Positions 19,723 through 31,324 are shown, counted from the stretch's first letter. The stretch: 64,000 bases of DNA from Paremcibacter congregatus (GCF_006385135.1 NZ_CP041025.1:2387501-2451500), one strand, 5' to 3'. The notes: a model not told the origin generated them from the letters alone. Numbers and translations: made by a program.

Positions 19723-20787
19723 TTACGCCGGTATCTTGTCGGTCAACAACAAGAATAATCCGGTTAAAACTACCCAAAGTAATGAAATCGGCAGGAATAC
19801 TTTCCAGCCCAGGCGCATCAGCTGGTCATAGCGGTAACGGGGGACCGTCGCCTTGACCCAGGCAAATACGAAGAACATGAAGAAAATCTTGCCAAAAAAC
19901 CAGATCCACCCCGGAATAACATAGAGCGGCGCCCAATCAAAAGGGGGCAGCCAGCCGCCAAGGAAAAGAATACTGGTCATAGCGCACATCAGAATGATGT
20001 TGGCATATTCGCCGAGGAAGAACAGGGCGAACGACATGGAGGAATATTCGATCTGGTAACCCGCAACAATCTCGGCTTCCGCTTCCGGCAAGTCAAACGG
20101 CGGCCGGTTGGTTTCCGCCAGTGCCGAGATGAAGAAGACAATAAACATCGGAAACAGTGGCGTGAACCAATATCCATTGACGCCCAGGAAGGTTCCCTTT
20201 TGCGCCATAACGATATCACTGAGGTTCAAAGACCCCACGCACATCAATACGGTCACCAGTACAAAACCGATGGAAACCTCGTAAGACACCATCTGCGCCG
20301 AAGACCGGAGTGCGCCAAGAAAGGCATACCGCGAGTTACTGGCCCAGCCGGACAGGATAATGCCGTAAACGCCGAGGGACGAAATCGCGAAGAGATACAG
20401 GATACCCACATTCAGATCCGCCAGAACCATGCCCGCATCAAAGGGGATCACCGCCCAGCCGACAAGGGCCAGAATGAAGGTCAAAGCCGGAGCCAACAGG
20501 AAGATAAACTTGTTGGCGCTCGCCGGAATGATGGTTTCCTTCAGGAACAGTTTCAGGCCATCCGCGAAAGATTGCAACAGGCCCCAGGGACCCACCACGT
20601 TTGGTCCGCGGCGCATCTGCATCCCGGCCCAGACCTTCCGGTCCATGTAAACGCTCATGGCGACAACCAGCAGCAGCGGCAGTGTAATCGCGAGAATGCC
20701 GGCAACAATACCCATACCGGTTGCGAGCCAGGGGGCCAGTGTGACGCCGAACGCCCAAAAGAAGAATTCAACGAGTAAATCAGCCAT
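19723..20787 (-). CDS. nuoH: NADH-quinone oxidoreductase subunit H
   Basis: A 354-residue membrane subunit (ND1) with eight or nine helices that forms much of the quinone chamber. It carries the conserved [20 protein letters not shown] loop, [19 protein letters not shown]-type sequence ([19 protein letters not shown]) and [13 protein letters not shown] near the C-terminus. Its start overlaps the end of nuoG by 8 bp. Everything agrees with a full-length functional protein. Confidence 0.98.
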   Translation of the reverse strand: MADLLVEFFFWAFGVTLAPWLATGMGIVAGILAITLPLLLVVAMSVYMDRKVWAGMQMRRGPNVVGPWGLLQSFADGLKLFLKETIIPASANKFIFLLAPALTFILALVGWAVIPFDAGMVLADLNVGILYLFAISSLGVYGIILSGWASNSRYAFLGALRSSAQMVSYEVSIGFVLVTVLMCVGSLNLSDIVMAQKGTFLGVNGYWFTPLFPMFIVFFISALAETNRPPFDLPEAEAEIVAGYQIEYSSMSFALFFLGEYANIILMCAMTSILFLGGWLPPFDWAPLYVIPGWIWFFGKIFFMFFVFAWVKATVPRYRYDQLMRLGWKVFLPISLLWVVLTGLFLLLTDKIPA

Positions 20788-22834
20788 TGGTTGCCTTTGC
20801 CTCCGCTACAAATTTGGCCCCTTCATAGGCCGTACTGCATTCCGCCATCACTTTCGATGCCCGTGCAATGGGATTGGTCTGATAGAAATCCCGGAAGATA
20901 TTGCTGATCGGTGTCTCGGACGCAGTGCCCGCCACCCCGAAATCGGCCCATTCTTCTTTGGGCAACTGGTCGACCTTAGCCACCTGCGGGAATTCAAGAA
21001 CAAGTTTGTTGCGCAATTCCGCCAGATTGTCATATGGCAGGGTATGACCCAGTTTTTCAGACAACGCCCGCAGGATCGTCCAGTCTTCGCGGGCTTCGCC
21101 CGGACCAAAGATCGCCCGCGGCGCGACCTGCACCCGGCCTTCGAGATTAATATAAGTGCCCGGTTTTTCCGTATAGGCAACACCCGGCAGGATGACGTCG
21201 GCATGTTTCACGCCTTCGTCGCCGTGATGGCCCTGATAAACCACAAAAGCCTTTTCCAGCCGTGCGCTGTCAAATTCATCCGCGCCCAGGTTAAAGATCA
21301 CCTCGATATCGCCGCTGGCGGCTTTATCAAGAATACCATTCACGCCCAGATCAGAGACAAGTCCCAGATCCATCGCACCGACCCGGCTCGCCGCATGATG
21401 CAGCATATTGAACCCGTTCCAGTCTTTCTTGACCATGCCGAACTTGTCGGCAATATCATGGGCAAGCTTCAGGATCGTGGCTCCGTCCGGATGACAAACC
21501 GCACCAGACCCGAGAATGATCATCGGCTTCTTGGCCGCTTTCAGGGTCTTGGCGAAATCGCCTTTGCCTTTCAGCAATTCTTCCAGAGCCTTCACTGTAT
21601 CGCCAAGATCCAGCACCGGATAGGTTAGGTTTTCCTGTTCGCCGACAGAAGCTATCGCGCCACGTTTTGATAAATAGCGCAGACGAATATTCAATACTGC
21701 CGCCTCTTTCCGTGGGTTTGTGCCCACCAGAAGCGCCGCGTCCGCCTCATCAATCCCGGCAATACTCGTATTGAAAAGATACCCGACCCGATGTTTGCCG
21801 CCATATTTAGCGCCGTCCTGACGACAGTCGATGGTGGTGGAGCCGAGCGAACCCAGCAAGCCTTTCAGGGCATACATGCTTTCCATATCACACAGATCAC
21901 CGACCAGACCGGCTATTTTGTCACCGCTCAGGCCCTTGACTTTCTGCGCGATAACGTCGAAAGCTTCGTCCCAGCTAGCCGCTTTCATCACACCATCTTT
22001 GCGCACATAAGGCGTATCAAGCCGTTTGTATTTCAGACCATCAACGGCCTGACGGGTTTTGTCGGAAATCCATTCTTCGTTAACATCTTCATGAACCCGG
22101 GGCAGGAAACGCATCACTTCACGTCCGCGGGCGTCAGCCCGAACGCTGGCGCCCATGGCGTCATGCACGTCGAAGGTTTCTGTCGATTTCAATTCCCAGG
22201 GCCGCGCCGTAAAGGCGTAAGGCTTGTTGGTCAGCGCCCCCACCGGGCAAAGATCAACCACATTGCCGGACAGTTCCGAGGCAAAAGGCTGTTCTTTATA
22301 GGTGGTGATTTCCATATGATCGCCGCGACCGATACCGCCCAAGGCCGGCACACCGGCAATCTCGTCAGCAAAGCGTACACAGCGGGTACAATGAATACAA
22401 CGGGTCATCACGGTTTTCACCAGCGGTCCGAAGTCATCCTTGGCGACAATCCGCCGGCCTTCTTCGTAGCGGTTATCATCGCCACTGTAATAGAGATACT
22501 GATCCTGCAGGTCGCATTCGCCACCCTGGTCACAGACCGGACAATCAAGCGGATGGTTGATCAGGGTGAATTCCAGCACCCCTTCCCGGCCGCGTTTGAC
22601 TTTTTCGCTCTTGGTATGGATGACCATACCGTCACCGGCAGGCATGGCGCAGGAAGCAATGAGCTTCGGCGCTTTTTCCATTTCAACCAGACACATGCGG
22701 CAGTTGCCCGAAATGGACAGACGTTCATGGAAACAAAAGCGCGGAATTTCAATCCCGGCGGCTTCACAGGCCTGAAGTACGGTTGACCCGGCTTCTACCT
22801 CTACCTCTATTCCGTCGACGTTAAGCGTTGGCAT
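20780..22834 (-). CDS. nuoG: NADH-quinone oxidoreductase subunit G
   Basis: A 684-residue iron-sulfur subunit (75-kDa homologue). The N-terminal domain has a 2Fe-2S ferredoxin fold (CRMCLVE), the N5 ligands in [18 protein letters not shown] and the N4 ligands in [16 protein letters not shown]. The remainder is a molybdopterin-oxidoreductase-like domain that has lost its cofactor in this family. The length is that of the alphaproteobacterial/mitochondrial form, not the longer E. coli form with cluster N7. It lies 20 bp after nuoF and overlaps nuoH by 8 bp. Confidence 0.98.
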   Translation of the reverse strand: MPTLNVDGIEVEVEAGSTVLQACEAAGIEIPRFCFHERLSISGNCRMCLVEMEKAPKLIASCAMPAGDGMVIHTKSEKVKRGREGVLEFTLINHPLDCPVCDQGGECDLQDQYLYYSGDDNRYEEGRRIVAKDDFGPLVKTVMTRCIHCTRCVRFADEIAGVPALGGIGRGDHMEITTYKEQPFASELSGNVVDLCPVGALTNKPYAFTARPWELKSTETFDVHDAMGASVRADARGREVMRFLPRVHEDVNEEWISDKTRQAVDGLKYKRLDTPYVRKDGVMKAASWDEAFDVIAQKVKGLSGDKIAGLVGDLCDMESMYALKGLLGSLGSTTIDCRQDGAKYGGKHRVGYLFNTSIAGIDEADAALLVGTNPRKEAAVLNIRLRYLSKRGAIASVGEQENLTYPVLDLGDTVKALEELLKGKGDFAKTLKAAKKPMIILGSGAVCHPDGATILKLAHDIADKFGMVKKDWNGFNMLHHAASRVGAMDLGLVSDLGVNGILDKAASGDIEVIFNLGADEFDSARLEKAFVVYQGHHGDEGVKHADVILPGVAYTEKPGTYINLEGRVQVAPRAIFGPGEAREDWTILRALSEKLGHTLPYDNLAELRNKLVLEFPQVAKVDQLPKEEWADFGVAGTASETPISNIFRDFYQTNPIARASKVMAECSTAYEGAKFVAEAKATNG

Positions 22835-22854
22835 TCGTTAAACTCCACACTTCC

Positions 22855-24138
22855 TCAAGCCGCAGTACGGCTGTTTTTATATTCCAGAATACGACGTTCC
22901 ACTTCCGGGCGAAAATGACGGAACAGACCCTGAATGGGCCAGGCCGCGGCATCGCCGAGCGCACAAATGGTATGCCCTTCAACCTTCCGGGTTACATCAA
23001 GCAACATATCGATCTCGTCCAGTTCCGCCTCGCCGGATACCATACGGATCATCACCCGTGACATCCAGCCGGTGCCTTCGCGACAAGGCGTACACTGACC
23101 ACAGCTTTCATGATGATAAAATTCGGACAGACGCGCAATCGCCCGCACGATGTCTGTAGATTTATCCATAACGATCACCGCCGCCGTGCCAAGACCCGTG
23201 CCTTCGGCGCGCAGACTGTCAAAATCCATAAGAACTGTATCGCAAACGCTTTTGGGGATCATATGAACGGAAGATCCACCCGGGATCACCGCCAGAAGAT
23301 TATCCCAACCGCCACGCACGCCACCGGCATGCTTCTCAATCAGTTCCTTCAGCGGAATGCCCATTTCCTCTTCCACATTGCAAGGATTGTTCACATGCCC
23401 TGAAATACAGAAAAGTTTGGTTCCGGTGTTATTTTCCCGCCCGAGGCTGGCGAACCAAGCCCCGCCGCGCCGCAGAATAGTCGGCGCAACTGCAATGGAT
23501 TCAACGTTATTCACCGTTGAGGGACAGCCATAAAGACCGACGTTGGCCGGAAATGGCGGCTTCAGGCGCGGTTGGCCTTTCTTGCCTTCCAGGCTTTCGA
23601 TCAATGCGGTTTCTTCGCCGCAGATATAAGCCCCGGCACCGCGATGGACATAAACATCAAACTTGTAGCCACTGCCGCAGGCATCGTCACCGATCAGGCC
23701 GGCTTTGTAACATTCGGCGATGGCGTCTTCCAGAACCTTGGCTTCATGGACGAATTCACCACGAATATAGATATAGGCCGCACAGGCCCGCATGGCGAAC
23801 CCCGCCACCAGACAGCCTTCGATCAGCTTGTGCGGGTCATGACGCATAATTTCCCGGTCTTTACAGGTCCCGGGCTCGCCTTCGTCAGCATTGACCACCA
23901 GATAATGAGGTCGGCCATCAGATTCTTTTGGCATGAAAGACCACTTCAGGCCGGTCGGAAAACCCGCCCCGCCCCGACCGCGCAGGCCGGAAGATTTCAT
24001 TTCGTCAATGATCCAGTCAACACCCTTGGCCAGAAGTTCCTTGGTGCCGTCCCAGTCGCCACGTTTTTTCGCCGCGTCAAGTCCATAGCTCTGATAGCCA
24101 TAGAGATTGGTAAAGATACGATCCTTATCAGCCAGCAT
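22855..24138 (-). CDS. nuoF: NADH-quinone oxidoreductase subunit F
   Basis: The 427-residue NADH-binding subunit (51-kDa homologue). It has the glycine-rich NADH site [10 protein letters not shown], the FMN site region [33 protein letters not shown] and the N3 cluster ligands in [14 protein letters not shown] with a fourth cysteine in [13 protein letters not shown]. Its ATG shares one base with the nuoE stop (TAATG). It passes electrons from NADH via FMN to the NuoE and NuoG clusters. Confidence 0.98.
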   Translation of the reverse strand: MLADKDRIFTNLYGYQSYGLDAAKKRGDWDGTKELLAKGVDWIIDEMKSSGLRGRGGAGFPTGLKWSFMPKESDGRPHYLVVNADEGEPGTCKDREIMRHDPHKLIEGCLVAGFAMRACAAYIYIRGEFVHEAKVLEDAIAECYKAGLIGDDACGSGYKFDVYVHRGAGAYICGEETALIESLEGKKGQPRLKPPFPANVGLYGCPSTVNNVESIAVAPTILRRGGAWFASLGRENNTGTKLFCISGHVNNPCNVEEEMGIPLKELIEKHAGGVRGGWDNLLAVIPGGSSVHMIPKSVCDTVLMDFDSLRAEGTGLGTAAVIVMDKSTDIVRAIARLSEFYHHESCGQCTPCREGTGWMSRVMIRMVSGEAELDEIDMLLDVTRKVEGHTICALGDAAAWPIQGLFRHFRPEVERRILEYKNSRTAA

Positions 24139-24755
24139 TATACTTTACCTCCCTGTGTCGCACAGAATTCTTTCAGGGTCGTCGGGCCGCCCTGAGGGGC
24201 AGACTTGTGACGGTCTGTGGTTTGTGGTCCGGGAACCGGCACCTCGCCGCTTTTAATCGCCTGAATGAATTTCCGGGTGCTCTGATCGTCCAGATCCTCG
24301 TAATATTCTTCTTTATAGGCAATCACGGGGGCATTGACACAGGCCCCGGCGCATTCAACTTCCAACAGGGTAAATTCGCCGTCTTCTGTTGTTTCGCCAA
24401 ACCCGATACCGAGTTCCTGCTTACAAGCGGAAACCACATTATCCGAGCCGCGCAACCAGCAAGGTGTCGTGGTGCAAACCTCGATCACATGCTTGCCAAC
24501 AGGCTTCAAATTATACATGGTGTAAAAGGTCGCGACCTCATTCACCCGGATATAGGGCATTTCCAGCATATCGGCGATATATTCCATCACCGGCACGGAC
24601 ACCCATCCATTGTTCTGTTCCTGCGCCTTTTGCAGCAGCGGCATGACCGCGCTTTGCTTCCGGCTTTCCGGGTATTTCGCCAATTGGGTTTCGGCCCATT
24701 TTAAATTCTCGGGCGTAAACGCGAACCCTTCGGCGTTTCTTACACTGATGTTCAT
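24138..24755 (-). CDS. nuoE: NADH-quinone oxidoreductase subunit E
   Basis: A 205-residue thioredoxin-like 2Fe-2S protein (24-kDa homologue) that binds cluster N1a. The four cysteine ligands are seen in [10 protein letters not shown] and [11 protein letters not shown]. The N-terminal helical region [18 protein letters not shown] is typical. It overlaps nuoD by an ATGA at 24752-24755 and nuoF by one base. The C-terminal 40 residues ([18 protein letters not shown] and on) are an extension common in alphaproteobacteria. Confidence 0.98.
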   Translation of the reverse strand: MNISVRNAEGFAFTPENLKWAETQLAKYPESRKQSAVMPLLQKAQEQNNGWVSVPVMEYIADMLEMPYIRVNEVATFYTMYNLKPVGKHVIEVCTTTPCWLRGSDNVVSACKQELGIGFGETTEDGEFTLLEVECAGACVNAPVIAYKEEYYEDLDDQSTRKFIQAIKSGEVPVPGPQTTDRHKSAPQGGPTTLKEFCATQGGKV

Positions 24756-25930
24756 CGGTCAATTTCTCCGAACACGATATCAAAAGAACCGATCAATGCC
24801 GGAATATCCGCCAGCATATGACCCTTGGCGACATGGTCCATCGCCTGAAGATGCGCATACCCCGGTGCGCGAATTTTACAACGGTAAGGCTTGTTGCTGC
24901 CATCGGACACCAGGTAGACACCAAACTCACCCTTTGGCGCTTCGACCGCAGCATAAACCTCACCTTCAGGCACTTTAAAGCCTTCGGTATAAAGTTTGAA
25001 ATGCTGGATCAAGGCTTCCATCGACGTCTTGATCGTCGCCCGCGGCGGCGGAGTGATGGTGTGGTCCGTCGAGATCACAGGGCCTTTCGGCATCTTCTCA
25101 ATACACTGACGAATAATGCGCAGACTCTGATACATTTCCTCGATACGGACGACATACCGGTCATAGCAATCGCCGTTCTTACCGACAACAACATCAAAAT
25201 CAATTTCGTTATAAACATCGTAAGGCTGCGATTTACGCAGGTCCCACGGCACGTTTGAGCCCCGCAGCATCACACCACTGAAGCCCATGGCGTGACATTC
25301 CTCAACGGAAACCACGCCGATATCCACATTGCGCTGCTTGAAAATCCGGTTTTCCGTGACCAGTGTTTCCATGTCATTGAGCGTTTTAGGGAAATTATCG
25401 CACCAACGCAGAATATCATCGGCAAGACCGGCCGGCAGATCCTGATGAACACCGCCAGGACGGTAATAGTTGGCGTGCAGACGCGCACCACACACCCGCT
25501 CATAGAATTCCATCAGCAATTCGCGTTCTTCAAAGCCCCAGAGGATCGGCGTCAAGGCGCCCACATCCATACCATGAGCCGTGATATTCATAATATGATT
25601 GAGGATACGGCCAATTTCCGCATATAGAACGCGGATATACTGGCCACGCTCCGGCACTTCCAGTTCCAGCAACTTTTCAATCGCCAGACAGAAAGCGTGT
25701 TCCTGGTTCATCGGAGACACATAATCAAGGCGGTCAAAATAAGGAATTGCCTGCAGATAAGTCTTGTTCTCGATCAGTTTTTCCGTACCCCGGTGCAGCA
25801 GACCAATATGCGGATCGGCCCGCTCAACAACTTCGCCGTCAAGTTCCAGAATCAGACGCAGCACCCCATGCGCCGCCGGATGCTGTGGTCCAAAGTTGAT
25901 GTTGTAATTTTTAATGTCGACTTCAGCCAT
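24752..25930 (-). CDS. nuoD: NADH-quinone oxidoreductase subunit D
   Basis: The 392-residue 49-kDa homologue, related to NiFe hydrogenase large subunits without the metal ligands. It lines the quinone site with NuoB. Seen are [15 protein letters not shown] near the N-terminus, [32 protein letters not shown] and the C-terminal [10 protein letters not shown]. It is separate from nuoC, unlike the nuoCD fusion of enterobacteria. It lies 2 bp after nuoC and has a four-base overlap with nuoE. Confidence 0.98.
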   Translation of the reverse strand: MAEVDIKNYNINFGPQHPAAHGVLRLILELDGEVVERADPHIGLLHRGTEKLIENKTYLQAIPYFDRLDYVSPMNQEHAFCLAIEKLLELEVPERGQYIRVLYAEIGRILNHIMNITAHGMDVGALTPILWGFEERELLMEFYERVCGARLHANYYRPGGVHQDLPAGLADDILRWCDNFPKTLNDMETLVTENRIFKQRNVDIGVVSVEECHAMGFSGVMLRGSNVPWDLRKSQPYDVYNEIDFDVVVGKNGDCYDRYVVRIEEMYQSLRIIRQCIEKMPKGPVISTDHTITPPPRATIKTSMEALIQHFKLYTEGFKVPEGEVYAAVEAPKGEFGVYLVSDGSNKPYRCKIRAPGYAHLQAMDHVAKGHMLADIPALIGSFDIVFGEIDR

Positions 25931-25932
25931 AA

Positions 25933-26556
25933 TTAACCCTCCTGCCCTTGATCGTCAGCTTTTTCATCTCCGGGCAGAATATATTTGGCCCCTTCCCAGG
26001 GACTCATGAAATCAAAATCGCGGAATTCCTGTGGCAAGCTCACCGGCTCATACACCACGCGTTTTTCTTCTTCACTGTAGCGCAGCTCAACATAGCCGGT
26101 CAGCGGGAAGTCCTTGCGTTGCGGATGTCCCTGAAAACCATAATCAGTCAGGATGCGGCGCAGATCAGGATGATTATCAAACATGACGCCGTACATATCC
26201 CATACCTCACGCTCGTACCAACTGGCGGATGGGAAGACCTCTACCACGGAAGGCACCGGCGTTTCATCGTCGGCTTCGACCTTGATCCGAAGACGAATAT
26301 TGTGCTTCAGGCTCAACAGGTGGTAAACCACATCGAAACGTTTCGGACGTTCCGGGTAATCCACACCGCAGACATCGACCAACTGAACAAATTTACAGCT
26401 GCTCTCGTCGCGAAGATGGGTCAGGATCGTAACGATCTTGTCCGCACGGGCCGTAAGGGTCAATTCACCAAACGCCACCTCATAGCCGTTCACTTCATTT
26501 TCCAGGGCCCCAGCAATAGACTGACCCATTTCCTTGAGGGTATCCAGGTTACTCAT
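25933..26556 (-). CDS. nuoC: NADH-quinone oxidoreductase subunit C
   Basis: A 207-residue subunit (30-kDa homologue) of the hydrophilic arm. The diagnostic region [25 protein letters not shown] is followed by [44 protein letters not shown], which is highly conserved. I place the start at the ATG at 26556 (MSNLDTL), eight bases after AAGGTG; GTG 26565 and ATG 26562 are in frame and possible. It lies 12 bp after nuoB by this start. Confidence 0.97.
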   Translation of the reverse strand: MSNLDTLKEMGQSIAGALENEVNGYEVAFGELTLTARADKIVTILTHLRDESSCKFVQLVDVCGVDYPERPKRFDVVYHLLSLKHNIRLRIKVEADDETPVPSVVEVFPSASWYEREVWDMYGVMFDNHPDLRRILTDYGFQGHPQRKDFPLTGYVELRYSEEEKRVVYEPVSLPQEFRDFDFMSPWEGAKYILPGDEKADDQGQEG

Positions 26557-26568
26557 CTGCATCACACC

Positions 26569-27105
26569 TTATCTGTCCAGGGACACTGTTCGACGAATTT
26601 TCTTCTGCAATTGAAGAATGCCATATACCAGCGCCTCAGCTGTCGGAGGACAACCGGGAACATAAATATCTACGGGAACAATTCTGTCGCAACCGCGCAC
26701 TACAGAATAAGAATAATGATAATAGCCGCCGCCATTGGCGCAGCTTCCCATGGAAATCACATAGCGGGGTTCCGCCATCTGATCATAAACCTTGCGTAAC
26801 GCCGGAGCCATCTTATTGGTCAGCGTCCCCGCAACGATCATCACATCAGATTGACGCGGGGAAGCGCGTGGGGCAAATCCCATGCGTTCCACATCATAGC
26901 GGGGCATACTGGAATGCATCATCTCAACGGCGCAACACGCCAGACCAAACGTCATCCACCACAAAGACCCGGTACGGGCCCAGGCAATGACATCATCCAG
27001 ATTGGCGACAACAAAACCCTTATCGGACAATTCATCAGAAATGGACTTAAAGTATGCATCCTGATCTGCAACCGGCAGATTTGCGATGTCGTCCTTCTTT
27101 GTCAT
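26569..27105 (-). CDS. nuoB: NADH-quinone oxidoreductase subunit B
   Basis: A 178-residue PSST homologue that binds cluster N2, the electron donor to quinone. The cluster cysteines are seen as the adjacent pair in [10 protein letters not shown], then in [20 protein letters not shown] and [13 protein letters not shown] chose the ATG at 27105 (MTKKDDIA): it comes two bases after the nuoA stop and GGGAG lies about 7-8 bases upstream. A start at 27117 would overlap nuoA by 10 bp and is the alternative. Confidence 0.97.
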   Translation of the reverse strand: MTKKDDIANLPVADQDAYFKSISDELSDKGFVVANLDDVIAWARTGSLWWMTFGLACCAVEMMHSSMPRYDVERMGFAPRASPRQSDVMIVAGTLTNKMAPALRKVYDQMAEPRYVISMGSCANGGGYYHYSYSVVRGCDRIVPVDIYVPGCPPTAEALVYGILQLQKKIRRTVSLDR

Positions 27106-27107
27106 GT

Positions 27108-27473
27108 CTACTCCCATTCCAAAGCACCTTTCTTCCACTCATAAATAAACCCGATGGTCAGAACCCCCAGGAAAATCATCATGGAGACAAATCCAAACAA
27201 GCCGATTTTACCAAGAGATACCGCCCAGGGAAAGAGGAAGGCCACTTCCAGATCAAAAATGATAAACAGAATGGCGACCAGATAGAAGCGCACATCAAAG
27301 GGCTTCCGGGCGCTATCAAAGGCTTCAAACCCACATTCGTACGCGGACAGCTTTTCCGGATCCGGCTTTTGCTTGACCAGCAACATGGGGAGCACAATGA
27401 ACACGCCTGACAAGACGATCGCAATAAAAAAGAAAATCAGAATTGGAAGATATTCGAGCAGCAATTCATTCAT
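27108..27473 (-). CDS. nuoA: NADH-quinone oxidoreductase subunit A
   Basis: A 121-residue membrane subunit (ND3 homologue) with three helices. The conserved quinone-cavity loop is seen in [39 protein letters not shown], quoted here only in part: YECGFEAF and [11 protein letters not shown]. It is the first gene of the complex I operon; upstream are 358 bp of non-coding DNA and tRNA-Asp. Confidence 0.98.
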   Translation of the reverse strand: MNELLLEYLPILIFFFIAIVLSGVFIVLPMLLVKQKPDPEKLSAYECGFEAFDSARKPFDVRFYLVAILFIIFDLEVAFLFPWAVSLGKIGLFGFVSMMIFLGVLTIGFIYEWKKGALEWE

Positions 27474-27831
27474 CTGTGCCCAACCCCTTCTATATAAAAT
27501 TTGGTGAGCAGGATTCTATCTGACTAGAACGGAGCCACCCACATTGAAAACGGTCACTTGTTTGCTCAATCCTCAGCGTGCGCAACGGAACAGGTATGAT
27601 TGTTAAAACCACAAAACATAAGTTTCAGCCACCCACTCCAAGGCTTGAACCCTCGCCAAGCTTAATAGACTGAAGCGAAGCAAATTGCCAATGATTTTTT
27701 CGTAAAAAACTTCACTTATGAAATTATATAGCAGAGGAAAAGCAGATGTACAAATACTGACTTACAGAACCCGGACAGGAACCATATTAGAATTACATCA
27801 TGAAATGAATTTGAAATGAGGAAAAAGAGAG
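27474..27831. other. Non-coding leader and promoter region of the nuo operon
   Basis: 358 bp between tRNA-Asp and nuoA without a credible ORF. It holds a promoter-like pair for the minus strand (listed separately). The 10-base sequence GGGTGGCTGA/GGGTGGCTCC occurs twice on the minus strand, near 27630 and 27540. If the promoter call is right the mRNA leader would be about 180 nt. Confidence 0.5.
27662..27691 (-). promoter_or_regulatory. Candidate sigma70-type promoter for nuoA-N
   Basis: On the minus strand TTGGCA (27686-27691) and TATTAA (27662-27667) are separated by 18 bp. It is the best -35/-10 pair between tRNA-Asp and nuoA. Transcription would start near 27655. This is pattern matching only. 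Confidence 0.4.
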
Positions 27832-27908
27832 TGGCGGGAGTGACGGGACTCGAACCCGCGACCTCTGGCGTGACAGGCCAGCGCTCTAACCAACTGAGCT
27901 ACACCCCC
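27832..27908 (-). tRNA. tRNA-Asp(GTC)
   Basis: A complete cloverleaf on the minus strand: acceptor GGGGGTG pairs with CACTCCC, the D-arm is GCTC-AGTTGGTTA-GAGC, the anticodon arm is CTGGC-CTGTCAC-GCCAG, and the T-arm contains GGTTCGAGTCC. The anticodon is GTC, reading aspartate codons. The 3' CCA is encoded. It lies 108 bp after tRNA-Val on the same strand and may share its transcript. Confidence 0.97.
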
Positions 27909-28016
27909 CTGGGTGTGTGTGACTGATTTAAGCTATTGCCCCGGATCAGTCAAGCAACTTTTTAATTTTATTTCGAAGAAATTTAATCAACTAAGTTACT
28001 GTAATATTTAAGATAA

Positions 28017-28092
<76 letters not shown>

Positions 28093-28135
28093 CATCTTCT
28101 TAAATCAAGATGCCGTCAAGCATCTTGTGGGTGCA

Positions 28136-28164
28136 TATCTACAGGCTGCATGGAGATATGTAAA
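28136..28164 (-). promoter_or_regulatory. Candidate promoter for tRNA-Val (and tRNA-Asp)
   Basis: On the minus strand TTTACA (28159-28164), 17 bp, TAGATA (28136-28141). Transcription would begin about 35 bases before the tRNA-Val 5' end, a normal leader for RNase P processing. The pair sits just after the hupB terminator, so the tRNAs have their own start. Confidence 0.5.
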
Positions 28165-28168
28165 GCAT

Positions 28169-28209
28169 AAAAAAGACGGTTAGCATTTTTTTTGCTAACC
28201 GTCTTTTTT
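28169..28209 (-). terminator. Strong terminator of hupB, bidirectional
   Basis: An 11-bp perfect stem, GACGGTTAGCA (28175-28185) with TGCTAACCGTC (28193-28203), and a 7-base T loop. It is flanked by runs of A and T on both sides. It begins 11 bp after the hupB stop on the minus strand. Confidence 0.9.
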
Positions 28210-28220
28210 AATTAGATAAA

Positions 28221-28496
28221 TTACTTGTTCACAGCGTCTTTAAGGCCTTTACCGGCTTTAAATTTAGGCTGCTTGGAAGCAGGAATTTGTATTTTTTCAC
28301 CGGTACGTGGGTTACGGCCTTCGCTGGCTGCACGTTGTGCAACACTGAAAGTACCAAAACCGACCAAACGTACTTCGTCACCAGAAGCCATTGCGCTTGT
28401 GATTGAAGAAAATACGCCATCAACAGCTGATGCTGCGTCTGCTTTTGAAAGGTCTGCGGCAGTTGCCACGGCGGCGATGAGATCGTTTTTGTTCAC
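28221..28496 (-). CDS. hupB: HU family DNA-binding protein
   Basis: A 91-residue nucleoid protein of the HU/IHF fold. The DNA-binding arm region [30 protein letters not shown] is that of HU rather than IHF. The start codon is GTG at 28496, with AAGGGGAA about six bases upstream. It is the gene after lon, the standard lon-hupB order of proteobacteria, but here it has its own promoter-like sequence and a strong terminator on each side, so it is probably monocistronic. Confidence 0.98.
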   Translation of the reverse strand: MNKNDLIAAVATAADLSKADAASAVDGVFSSITSAMASGDEVRLVGFGTFSVAQRAASEGRNPRTGEKIQIPASKQPKFKAGKGLKDAVNK

Positions 28497-28544
28497 TATC
28501 TTCCCCTTATGTAAAGTATTATTGAACTGGTTAAAAGTGAATGC

Positions 28545-28573
28545 AGTTTAGCCACGGTTTTTTCATCCGTCAA
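28545..28573 (-). promoter_or_regulatory. hupB: Candidate hupB promoter
   Basis: On the minus strand TTGACG (28568-28573), 17 bp, TAAACT (28545-28550). It lies 49 bp before the hupB start and after the lon terminator. Spacing and sequence fit a housekeeping promoter. Confidence 0.6.
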
Positions 28574-28648
28574 AGAAAAAACCCTACAAAACTGCGGTTT
28601 TTCACATAAAGTTTGCTTGACATTGAAATTAAGCTGCTATTATCCAAC

Positions 28649-28684
28649 AAAAAAGCACATCCTTCCGTCAAAGATGTGCTTTTT
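28649..28684 (-). terminator. Terminator of lon
   Basis: Stem AGCACATC (28654-28661) with GATGTGCT (28673-28680) and an 11-base loop, flanked by A and T runs. It lies 33 bp after the lon stop on the minus strand and separates lon from hupB. Confidence 0.8.
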
Positions 28685-28716
28685 AGGCTAATAAAAGCCG
28701 ATTTGTTAACCTTTTG

Positions 28717-31110
28717 TTAATGTCGTAGAGGTGCCTCAAAGTCAGAATCACCGCGGTCTGCCGCCATTGGCGTCGGCGGCTCCACATCTTCCGGCGCAAG
28801 TGGTGTAAGTGATTCTGCAAGCGCGACTTCCAAAACCTCATCCACCCGGCTCACCGCTTTGATATCCAGGCCGCGAATAACGTTGTCGGGAATTTCCGCC
28901 AGGTCCTTCACATTCTCTTCCGGGATCAAAACCGTCTTGATTCCACTGCGCAACGCAGCAAGCAGCTTCTCCTTCAATCCGCCAATAGGCAGCACCCTGC
29001 CCCGCAGACTGATCTCACCGGTCATAGCCACATCACGTCGTACGGCATTGTTGGTCAATACGGACACTATTGAGGTAATCATGCCCACCCCGGCAGACGG
29101 ACCGTCTTTAGGTGTCGCCCCTTCCGGCAAATGGATATGAATATCATTTTTATTAAAGACAGATGGCTGAATACCGAAATCCAGCGCGCGCGAACGCACA
29201 TAACTCATCGCCGCCTGAATGGATTCCTGCATCACATCGCCAAGTTTCCCGGTAACAGTGACCTTGCCCTTGCCAGGTGATGTGATGGCTTCGATCTGCA
29301 GAATAACTCCGCCGACCTCTGTCCACGCCAAACCGGTTGTTACCCCAATCATATCGACATCTTCCAGCTCGCCATAGGCAAAGCGTTTGACGCCACCATA
29401 TTTTTCGAGATTACGGGTCGTCACCTTCACGGCTTTGACTTTGCCCAGGACGATTTCCTTAACCGCCTTGCGCACCAACCGGGCAATTTCCCGTTCCAAA
29501 TTACGCACGCCCGCTTCCCGGGTATAAGACCGGATAAGATCTTTCAAGGCACCTTCGGAAATGGACCATTCCTCATCCTTCAGACCATGATCCTTCATCT
29601 GCTTCGGAATAAGATGACGTCTGGCGATCTCAACCTTTTCCTCTTCCGTGTAACCGGAAAGGCTGATCACTTCCATACGGTCCAGCAGCGGCTGCGGCAT
29701 ATTCAGGGTATTGGCAGTCGTCACAAACATCACATTCGACAAATCATAATCCACTTCAAGATAATGATCATTGAATTTACTGTTTTGTTCCGGGTCCAGA
29801 ACCTCGAGCAATGCTGAAGACGGGTCGCCGCGGAAATCCGCGCCCATTTTATCAATCTCGTCGAGCAGGAACATCGGATTGCTTGATCCGGCTTTTTTCA
29901 TGCTTTGAATGACTTTACCCGGCATGGAGCCGATATAGGTCCGGCGATGACCGCGAATCTCGGCTTCATCGCGCACACCCCCCACAGAAAAGCGGACAAA
30001 ATCACGCCCCGTCGCCCGGGCAATCGATTTTCCCAGAGAGGTCTTGCCAACACCCGGAGGTCCCACCAGACACAGAATCGGGCCTTTGATTTTCTGGGTG
30101 CGTTTCTGCACCGCCAGATATTCAAGGATCCGTTCCTTCACTTTTTCGAGACCATAATGGTCGGCATTGAGAATATTCTCCGCCTCAACCAGATCCAGCT
30201 TGGCCTTACTGTTCTTGCTCCACGGGATAGACAAAATCCAGTCAAGATAGTTGCGCACCACGGTTGCTTCCGCAGACATCGGGCTCATGGATTTCAATTT
30301 CTTGAGCTCGGCCTGCGCCTTTTCCTTGGCTTCCTTGCTCAATTTTGTCTTGGTGATTTTTTCTTCGAGTTCAACCAGCTCATCCTTGGCCTCGTCAGCC
30401 TCGCCCAATTCCTTCTGGATGGCCTTTAACTGCTCATTCAGGTAATATTCGCGCTGGGTCTTCTCCATCTGGTTTTTCACCCGGTGGCGAATCTTCTTCT
30501 CCACCTGCATGACACCAATTTCACCTTCCATCACGCTGTAGATTTTCTCCAGCCGTGACATAAGGTCAGAGTTCTCCAACAATTCCTGCTTCGAGGAAAT
30601 CGTCAGTGACAAATGCGATGCCACCACATCCGACAGTTTCGCCGGATCATCAATCTGGTTTACAGAAGTCAGAACTTCCGGCGGGATCTTTTTGTTCAGC
30701 TTGATATATTGCTCGAACTGTTTGACCACAGAACGAACAAGACCCTTCAGTTCATCCGTATCCTCGACAACAGGCTGGTCCAGTTCAGCCTCAGCCTCGA
30801 AATACTCTTCATTATCCAGGAAGTGTGTGATTCTGGCGCGCGCACTGCCTTCCACCAACACCTTGACGGTGCCATCCGGCAACTTCAATAGCTGCAAGAC
30901 ATTCGCGACGGTGCCGACGGTAAAAATATCATCGACATCAGGATCATCATCATTGGCGTCCTTCTGAGAGACAAGAAGAATCTTCTTATCATTGCTCATC
31001 ACATCTTCAAGAGCCTTAACAGATTTTTCGCGCCCGACAAACAACGGGACAATCATATGCGGAAAAACCACGATATCTCTTAAAGGAAGGACGGGATATG
31101 TAATACTCAT
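28717..31110 (-). CDS. lon: Endopeptidase La (Lon protease)
   Basis: ATP-dependent cytoplasmic protease of 797 residues. Domain order is an N-terminal LON substrate domain ([22 protein letters not shown]), a coiled-coil middle, AAA+ with Walker [10 protein letters not shown] (near residue 355) and Walker [12 protein letters not shown], and a protease domain with the catalytic Ser in DGPSAGVGM (near 675) and Lys in GGLKEKLLA (near 718). I start at the ATG at 31110 (MSITYPVLP), because an ATGGA sequence precedes it; an in-frame ATG at 31122 has no ribosome binding site. The acidic C-terminal tail ([19 protein letters not shown]) is a small extension. A heat-shock-like promoter lies upstream. 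Confidence 0.98.
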   Translation of the reverse strand: MSITYPVLPLRDIVVFPHMIVPLFVGREKSVKALEDVMSNDKKILLVSQKDANDDDPDVDDIFTVGTVANVLQLLKLPDGTVKVLVEGSARARITHFLDNEEYFEAEAELDQPVVEDTDELKGLVRSVVKQFEQYIKLNKKIPPEVLTSVNQIDDPAKLSDVVASHLSLTISSKQELLENSDLMSRLEKIYSVMEGEIGVMQVEKKIRHRVKNQMEKTQREYYLNEQLKAIQKELGEADEAKDELVELEEKITKTKLSKEAKEKAQAELKKLKSMSPMSAEATVVRNYLDWILSIPWSKNSKAKLDLVEAENILNADHYGLEKVKERILEYLAVQKRTQKIKGPILCLVGPPGVGKTSLGKSIARATGRDFVRFSVGGVRDEAEIRGHRRTYIGSMPGKVIQSMKKAGSSNPMFLLDEIDKMGADFRGDPSSALLEVLDPEQNSKFNDHYLEVDYDLSNVMFVTTANTLNMPQPLLDRMEVISLSGYTEEEKVEIARRHLIPKQMKDHGLKDEEWSISEGALKDLIRSYTREAGVRNLEREIARLVRKAVKEIVLGKVKAVKVTTRNLEKYGGVKRFAYGELEDVDMIGVTTGLAWTEVGGVILQIEAITSPGKGKVTVTGKLGDVMQESIQAAMSYVRSRALDFGIQPSVFNKNDIHIHLPEGATPKDGPSAGVGMITSIVSVLTNNAVRRDVAMTGEISLRGRVLPIGGLKEKLLAALRSGIKTVLIPEENVKDLAEIPDNVIRGLDIKAVSRVDEVLEVALAESLTPLAPEDVEPPTPMAADRGDSDFEAPLRH

Positions 31111-31133
31111 TGAGATTTCCATCTATTGGGGCA

Positions 31134-31153
31134 TTTTCCCTGCTCCGGGAAAA
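31134..31153 (-). other. Hairpin in the lon mRNA leader
   Basis: TTTTCCC (31134-31140) and GGGAAAA (31147-31153) form a 7-bp stem with a 6-base loop, 24 bp upstream of the lon start. It could be a leader structure that affects ribosome access. No T tract follows on the minus strand, so it is not a terminator. Confidence 0.4.
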
Positions 31154-31189
31154 TTCCATTATTAGGGCTGTTACAAACTATCCTATTGA

Positions 31190-31217
31190 ATCTAAGCTTT
31201 TCAGGCTGATATTCAAG
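31190..31217 (-). promoter_or_regulatory. lon: Heat-shock (RpoH-like) promoter candidate for lon
   Basis: On the minus strand CTTG (31214-31217) followed, after 17 bp, by CTTAGAT (31190-31196). This resembles the alphaproteobacterial RpoH pattern CTTG-N17/18-CYTATNT with one mismatch. lon is a usual RpoH target. It lies 80-107 bp upstream of the start. Confidence 0.5.
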
Positions 31218-31324
31218 AGGCTTGTCATGAATATTTACATGCAAGCCCCCTGATAAATAGGTTTGATACAGATATAAAGCGAGCCATCATTGAGGACAGC
31301 ACAGAAGCGCCTCGTCAGACGTTG

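Noticed and set aside
28617-28650. Plus-strand TTGACA with a possible -10 before the lon terminator
   Set aside because: It would make a transcript of only about 40 bases ending in the terminator, with no gene. The hupB promoter on the other strand explains the region better, although a tiny RNA cannot be excluded.
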